Source: Tetrastigma voinierianum (Eukaryota; Streptophyta; Magnoliopsida; Vitales; Vitaceae). From it: DNA of 64,000 nucleotides. The DNA lies in NCBI GenBank assembly GCA_016808115.1, contig JAEQBH010004563.1, positions 1 to 64,000 of the forward strand, given 5' to 3'. How positions within the stretch are numbered: the stretch's first letter is position 1; every line of letters begins with the position of its first letter. Below are positions 59,651 through 64,000 of the stretch, piece after piece. Position numbers and translations under genes: made by a program. A model generated the notes under the pieces. That model did not search any database. It saw only the letters and a program-made list of their open reading frames with translations, and was not told the origin of the DNA.

Positions 59651-60407
59651 GACACCCGTTTTCTCGAAATACGTGAAATTCTGACTATCTCGGAATTCAA
59701 TGAAATTTGACTGGGTTGCTAGATTTTGTGAGACGATTCTAATGGTGCAATCCGTTTCACCATCCGAGATCTAGAAAAATCTCAACTTTTCTTTGGACTA
59801 TTCTGATAAACTACAGTTTTGCCCCCTTTTTATCTAAAAATTTCAAATTTAAAATTTTCACGTTTGATGTGCTTTGGTTTTATGGGGATGTATTGGTATG
59901 TATTAGAATTCTAGAATTTTAATATATGTTGTATAAGAGTAAAATTTGAACTCTTGTAACTATGGTATATAGTCAGATACGCTTACGAGTATTGTTTACG
60001 GGCCCAAGTGGTCGCTTTACTCATGTTATGTTTTATATCGATTGTTTGGGACTCCGGGTTTATTCGGTAGAGCTCCCGTACAAAGGAGACTCTCGCCTCG
60101 ATTGTGAGAATGTCGGGCCACCGACATTCACGTAGTGTGCTCGCCGGATTGACTCCAGAATCAACGAATTTCGGATTTGGGTGGCAGCAATATAAGTGAA
60201 AATAGGCAAGATCAAAGTTTCCTAACTCCCCAATCTCCTTATATAAGTACATAACTTCTATGCTATGTTTGCAGACTAAGAATAAATGTTGAACCTCTCA
60301 AGAATGTTGCAACTTCAAAGATTAGTGGATCTCACAAAACTCGTGGCTAAGTAAAGGAAAAAATCTATTTAGAAAAAGCCAATGTGTTATGCAATTTTAT
60401 AATTTAC

Positions 60408-60446
60408 CTCAGATTATGAAATTTTAGAGTTAGTTTCATTAACTCC
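60408..60446 (-). CDS. Putative host exon 3
   Basis: Acceptor AAAACCTTAG, 39 bases open in one frame reading ELMKLTLKFHNL, donor GAG/GTAAATT. Its phase joins exactly to the exon at 60795. Short, so it could be chance. No continuation in phase was found before the A5 insertion. Confidence 0.35.
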
Positions 60447-60794
60447 CTAAGGTTTTAGCTAAAAACATCTAGGCCTCATTGGTCCAAAATTTTATAACTC
60501 AATCATTATTGTCACAAAATCTTACAATGCAAAAATTTAATTAACATTTTAATGTTTTCTCTATTCTAGACTAAATCTATTTTATATAAGAAAATATTCC
60601 CGAGATCACACTTAATTCGAACTATAATAGTTCCATGGTTGCTCAAAGAGAAACCCGTATTTGGAAATCTCCACACAGTAATGGGATGAAATTTGAATCT
60701 CTATATCCTTTTTTTTTGATATGTTCTAACCTCTATTTCCTTCCAATAACATGAGGAAAAATAGAAGAAAACCACATTTTGATTACTAAATTAC

Positions 60795-60810
60795 CTCTTC
60801 CACTTTTTTG
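60795..60810 (-). CDS. Putative host micro-exon 2
   Basis: 16 bases between acceptor GATCTTTGGCAG and donor AG/GTAATTT. Only one of three frames stays open when joined to the exons on either side, giving KKWK-type basic residues. Confidence 0.25.
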
Positions 60811-60910
60811 CTGCCAAAGATCCAAAACAAACAAATAAATAATAACTTAGATCAACTAAGCCAAAGTCTTATGAATTTTAGCCAAAGTACAATTTTTTGT
60901 ATTTACAAAC

Positions 60911-60971
60911 CGCAATATGAGAAAGTTTTTCTATAGAAAAATTCCATCGCTTTCATTATTTCCTTCTTCAT
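60911..60971 (-). CDS. Putative host exon 1 (start uncertain)
   Basis: From an ATG at 60971 the minus strand reads MKKEIMKAMEFFYRK and on to a donor TGCG/GTTTGTAAAT, ending one base into a codon, as the next exon requires. A better-placed ATG (TTAAATGGCC) lies at 61046 in the same frame, giving MANLCLVDDEKEGEGRE, but is followed by two consecutive TAG codons before the frame continues. Either the upstream ATG is a short leader frame, or those codons are a sequence error or a disabling mutation. Confidence 0.35.
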
Positions 60972-61065
60972 GTTATCCAAGATCTTCCTCTACTACTCCC
61001 TTCCTTCGCCTTCTTTCTCATCATCAACCAAACACAAATTGGCCATTTAACAACTTAACGAAATT

Positions 61066-61074
61066 AAACCCTAA
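61066..61074 (-). promoter_or_regulatory. Telo-box in the presumed 5' leader
   Basis: TTAGGGTTT on the minus strand (AAACCCTAA on the plus) lies about 20 bases upstream of the ATG at 61046. Such boxes are common near transcription starts of plant housekeeping and growth-related genes. Confidence 0.35.
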
Positions 61075-62084
61075 AACAAAAGACCAACACAAATGATGCT
61101 TATCAGCACACCACTCAATGAGTCAAGGGTTTTCGAGTTAGGGCTTTCTCAGGGTATCGAAGAATATCTGATGACCGAATCACAATAACCAGCGAAAATG
61201 GAATAGAGAAAAATTAGCAGATCGAAGAGAAAAACAAGTATGTTTGGAGAAAACAAGCAGTAAATGAATTTTGTTAACTCAATTTGATTACTCTTTCTCA
61301 TAATTAGTATTTTAGTAAAATTAAATATAAAATAATAGAACCGTAAAATCATTTCTTTGTGAGTAATCTTTCTTTTTTTTAATTACCGTGCGAACCATTA
61401 ATCTCATGGGTTATTGAATAAACTTTAAAATGACCTCCGCCATCATGCATATATGAAAGTCTTTAGATGAATTGAGCGCTACCACTTAAAACTTTTGAGT
61501 AATCGAATGAATCTATTTTAATGATTATGACTCTTTTAAAACAATTCTACAGAAATCAAAATTTTGAAAATCGTTTTAAGATATTTTTGAAAGAAACTTC
61601 AACTTCAAATGTTTTTTCTCAAATTTTTACTCGTTTTTTTTTTTTATATTTTAATATATTTTTATTTTTTTTCATGTTTATGATCATTTAAGCAATTAAT
61701 TATATGAACCAATAATAATAGATTTTAGAATCTATTTGGTTCCTAAAGTTTTAAAAATAAAAAATAAATATAAATATTTTGTTATATTTGATTTTTAAAG
61801 TATTAAAAATAAAATGAGTGGGAATTATTTTGTTATATTTTCCTTTTTTTTAAGAAATCACAAGCTACTTTTTTTCACTGGTGCGAGTGTCAAAGGAGGA
61901 ACAATAAATACGAACATTTAAATAAATAAATATAAAAATTCAAATAACAAAATAATATGAATTAAACATTTGGTCTACAGGGAAATTATTTAAATACTGG
62001 GGTCAGTTTAATATTGTTTATAATAGTGCTTTTAGCTAAAACTGCCCATGGTAGTGCTTATCATAAACATTTTTATGGGTATGT

Positions 62085-62622
62085 TTGATAGTGTTTTAGA
62101 AGTGTTTTAGATCTAAAACACTTTTAAGTGTTTCTATGACAAAAACAGGGTTCGAAGGGTTTATTTTAAAAGCGTTTTTTGAAAGTTTAAAAAATCACGT
62201 AGAGTGTTTTTTGAGAAGCACTTTGAACGGTTTTTTTTTTTAAAAAAACACTTTAAAATTTGTTGGATATTCCTAAAATACCTATTTGTTTATCCTTAAA
62301 TATCTATTTATTTTTCCTTAAAACATCTATTTATTTTATTTAAAAATTACGGATAATATCATATACTTTTAAAAATTCAAACAATTCAAATCTTTTTGTA
62401 AATATTAAAAAAAATCTATAATCATAAAAAAATACTTTATAAAATAAATATTTTAATTTTACACACAAATTCTTTGCATTTGTTTATTAATTAATTCAAA
62501 TTTTTTATAAATATGTTTATTCATTAATTCACTTATTTCTATAAATATTTTTAATTATTTCTATAATCATAAAAGTATTTGATATAGGTTTTATTAATAT
62601 AAATTTGTATATGTATTTATAC
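62085..62622. repeat. AT-rich direct repeat, copy 1
   Basis: Shares order and wording with 63005-63533: CTAAAACACTTTTAAGTGTT, GATATTCCTAAAATACCTA, TTGTTTATCCTTAAATATC, TTATTAATTAATTCAAAT, ATTCATTAATTCACTTATTT. Copy 1 includes a perfect 22-base palindrome at 62101-62122 (AGTGTTTTAGA and its complement). Unknown element type; could be an AT-rich tandem duplication. Confidence 0.65.
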
Positions 62623-62714
62623 ACCTTTGTAATAAATTTTATTTATTTATTATGATACTCTATTTTTATAATTAACATTAAATGATCTTTTGGTAATTTT
62701 AATTATACAAAAAC

Positions 62715-62936
62715 GCACACCCACCAAACATGTAAGTGAGTGGTTGGAGTCTCTCCTAGCTGAACCAGAGTTCTCAAGTTCCGAGCCTGAAATGCAACAG
62801 AGCATACATGAGCCTTACGCCTCAAGGCCCACCATGGCTTGAAAGAGGATTAGTTTATGTGTGGTATGGCTTAAATGTGTCTTCCTTGTGTGCACTGGCC
62901 CGATCAGGACACCTTATGGCTTGACAAAAAAAAATG
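62715..62936 (+). mobile_element. tRNA-derived SINE with 10-base target duplication
   Basis: 222 bases flanked by ATACAAAAAC (62705-62714 and 62937-62946). The head has an A-box-like GTGAGTGGTTGGAG and a B-box-like AAGTTCCGAGCC some 35 bases on. The tail ends in nine A residues. No coding capacity; mobilisation would need a LINE elsewhere. The family was not identified. Confidence 0.7.
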
Positions 62937-63004
62937 ATACAAAAACCTTTTTATACATATATGACATGCTACAAAAAACTTTTGTAGAATCATTTTTCAA
63001 TTCC

Positions 63005-63533
63005 TGGGCGGGCCTGTTCGACCGTGTTTATAATTGTTTTTAGACCTAAAACATTTTGTTATTTCTATGACAAAAAAAAAGACGCTTCTAAAAGTTGCCA
63101 AAGTTTCAAAGCGTTTTTGGAAAGTTCAAAAAACACTTGGAGTCTTTTTGTTTTTGAGAAGACTGGGAAGTGTTTCTAAAAAGCACTTAAAATTGTTTGA
63201 TATTCCTAAAATACCTACTTGTTTATCCTTAAATATCGATTTATTTTATTTAAAAATACGGGTAATACTACATATTTTAAAATTCAAACAATTAAAATAT
63301 TTTTTAAATATTTTTAAAAAATTATATAATCATAAAATACTTTATAAACATAATTATTTTAATTTTTATTAATACAAAATTTTGCATATGTTTATTAATT
63401 AATTCAAATATTTTTATAATTGTATATGTTTATTCATTAATTCACTTATTTCTCTATAAATATTTTTAAAATTTGTATAATCATAAAAATAGTTGATTTA
63501 GGTTTTATTAATATAAATTTTTATATGTATTTA
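63005..63533. repeat. AT-rich direct repeat, copy 2, cut by A9
   Basis: Second copy of 62085-62622. It breaks off at TATATGTATTTA where LTR A9 begins; copy 1 continues with TACACCTTTGTAATAAATT. Confidence 0.65.
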
Positions 63534-64000
63534 TGTAAGACCCGAGAAATTCCAAATTTTGGAAAAAGGTAAAAAATCGTTATTTCGATTACAAAATTGT
63601 TATTTCGGTTAAAAATCCGGAATTTATTCTCTAGATCTCTTATGATGAAACGGATTTCATCGTTGGAATCGTCTCATGAAATCTAGGCTAAAGACGCCGA
63701 ATTTCATTAATTTGCGACTCAGACGCCTAGCTGCACGCTGAGGCATTGTGGTTCGGGTGCCATAAAATGATTTTCGATGCGACGAAAGTCACATATAACA
63801 CTTACTCATGTGCCATAAGTGGCATGAGTAGAGAAATGATGAAAATGGACGGCTGAGATAGTGTCGAATGTCAAAACTGGGAAAAGAATGACAAAATGGT
63901 CATTTTGGAAATTTATTAAATGAGAATAAGACGAAACACTAAATAGTGTTTGTCTTCTTCAAATATCAAAAGAGAAAAACGTGGGAAAGCAAAAATAGAT
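63534..64000 (+). mobile_element. Family A LTR A9, start only
   Basis: TGTAAGACCCGAGAAATTCC begins at 63534 and runs in family A order (TCTAGATCTCTTATGATGAA, GATGCGACGAAAGTCACATA) to the window edge. The flank ATTTA (63529-63533) should recur after its end. Confidence 0.85.

Larger units (their letters stand above)
45966..59862 (-). mobile_element. LTR D nested in A5, split by A4
   Basis: Left part 45966-48067 starts TGTGACACCC (LTR 3' end on the minus strand). Right part 59509-59862 holds the LTR start region, distantly similar to the family A LTR start (GGGGGCAAAACTGTAG, TCTAGATCTCGGATGGTGAA). Together about 2.45 kb, without interior, so probably a solo LTR. A GCTTT at both A5 junctions may be the target duplication. 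The right part carries a palindromic TATA region CCCTTTATAAAGGG (59521-59534). Confidence 0.65.
44257..60189 (+). mobile_element. Solo family A LTR A5, split by a 13.9 kb nested insertion
   Basis: The LTR runs 44257-45965 and resumes at about 59863-60189, together ~2.0 kb, the normal family A length. The flanks are ATATA before (44252-44256) and ATATA after (60190-60194), a perfect target duplication nearly 16 kb apart. This shows the outer LTR and everything between belong to one nest. Its hairpin module near 45480-45665 is degenerate. Host DNA continues on both sides. Confidence 0.8.
60190..63533 (-). other. Low-copy host DNA, part 3: 5' part of the host gene and upstream AT-rich DNA
   Basis: No LTR similarity until A9. 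60190-61100 holds the candidate first exons of a minus-strand gene. 61100-62080 is AT-rich with no gene seen; promoter elements would be expected just right of 61075. 62085-63533 is a direct repeat with a SINE-like insertion between its copies. Confidence 0.5.

Noticed and set aside
59983..60252. Minus-strand open frame crossing the end of LTR A5 as one protein
   Set aside because: It spans an LTR/host junction with a target duplication, so the join is a product of the insertion.

Overview
The window looks like nuclear DNA of a flowering plant. Almost all of it is Ty3/gypsy-type LTR retrotransposons in several states of decay, with LTRs of about 2-5 kb, primer binding sites matching the usual TGGTATCAGAGC (initiator tRNA-Met) site, and gag-pol remnants with reverse transcriptase, RNase H, integrase and chromodomain-like C-termini. 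No bacterial, organellar, rRNA or free tRNA gene was seen. No family search could be run. 'Chromovirus, perhaps Tekay/Del-like' is an inference from the pol C-terminus.

The main repeat, called family A here, has a ~2.0 kb LTR starting TGTAAGACCCGAG and ending near GGGGCGTCACA. At least nine copies can be followed: A2, A3 and A4 have two LTRs and an interior; A5 and A6 look like solo LTRs; A7, A8 and A9 are partial or interrupted. The interior at the left edge has an A-like leader. Other LTR families are B (12471-29252), C (5547-10656), D (45966-59862), E (37294-40465) and F (41041-42340).

The copies are nested like Russian dolls and can be unpicked. On the right, A5 (44257-60189, target duplication ATATA) contains D, which contains A4 (48068-59508), which contains A6 (57307-59362). 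In the middle, A3 (32682-43962) contains solo LTR E in its pol (duplication AGCGT) and solo LTR F in its 3' LTR (duplication TAGTG). On the left, A8 (only its right half, 29253-30343, is visible) contains B on the minus strand. B has A2 in its reverse transcriptase and A7 in its 3' LTR, and A7 is itself interrupted by C, which runs off the left edge.

Removing these layers joins three pieces of low-copy DNA: 30344-32681, 43963-44256 and 60190-63533. They carry minus-strand exon-like segments with matching splice sites and mostly matching phases. I read them as part of a broken-up or very long host gene of unrecognised function. Its promoter side is near 61.1 kb, and its introns have been filled by retrotransposons lying antisense to it. 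These pieces also hold two or three short tRNA-derived SINE-like insertions and an AT-rich ~0.5 kb direct repeat.

The most unusual signal is that nearly every LTR family here carries its own array of short palindromes or hairpins: AGTACCCGTAGGTACT in C, AAAAGTTT/AAACTTTT and AAATGGTTT/AAACCATTT in B and E, ATATCAAT/ATTGATAT in A, ACATGGCTTGCCATGT in D, and GTATTGCAATAC in the A leader. Coding regions are full of frameshifts and stops, and paired LTRs differ by many small indels, so some of the decay may be uncorrected read error.
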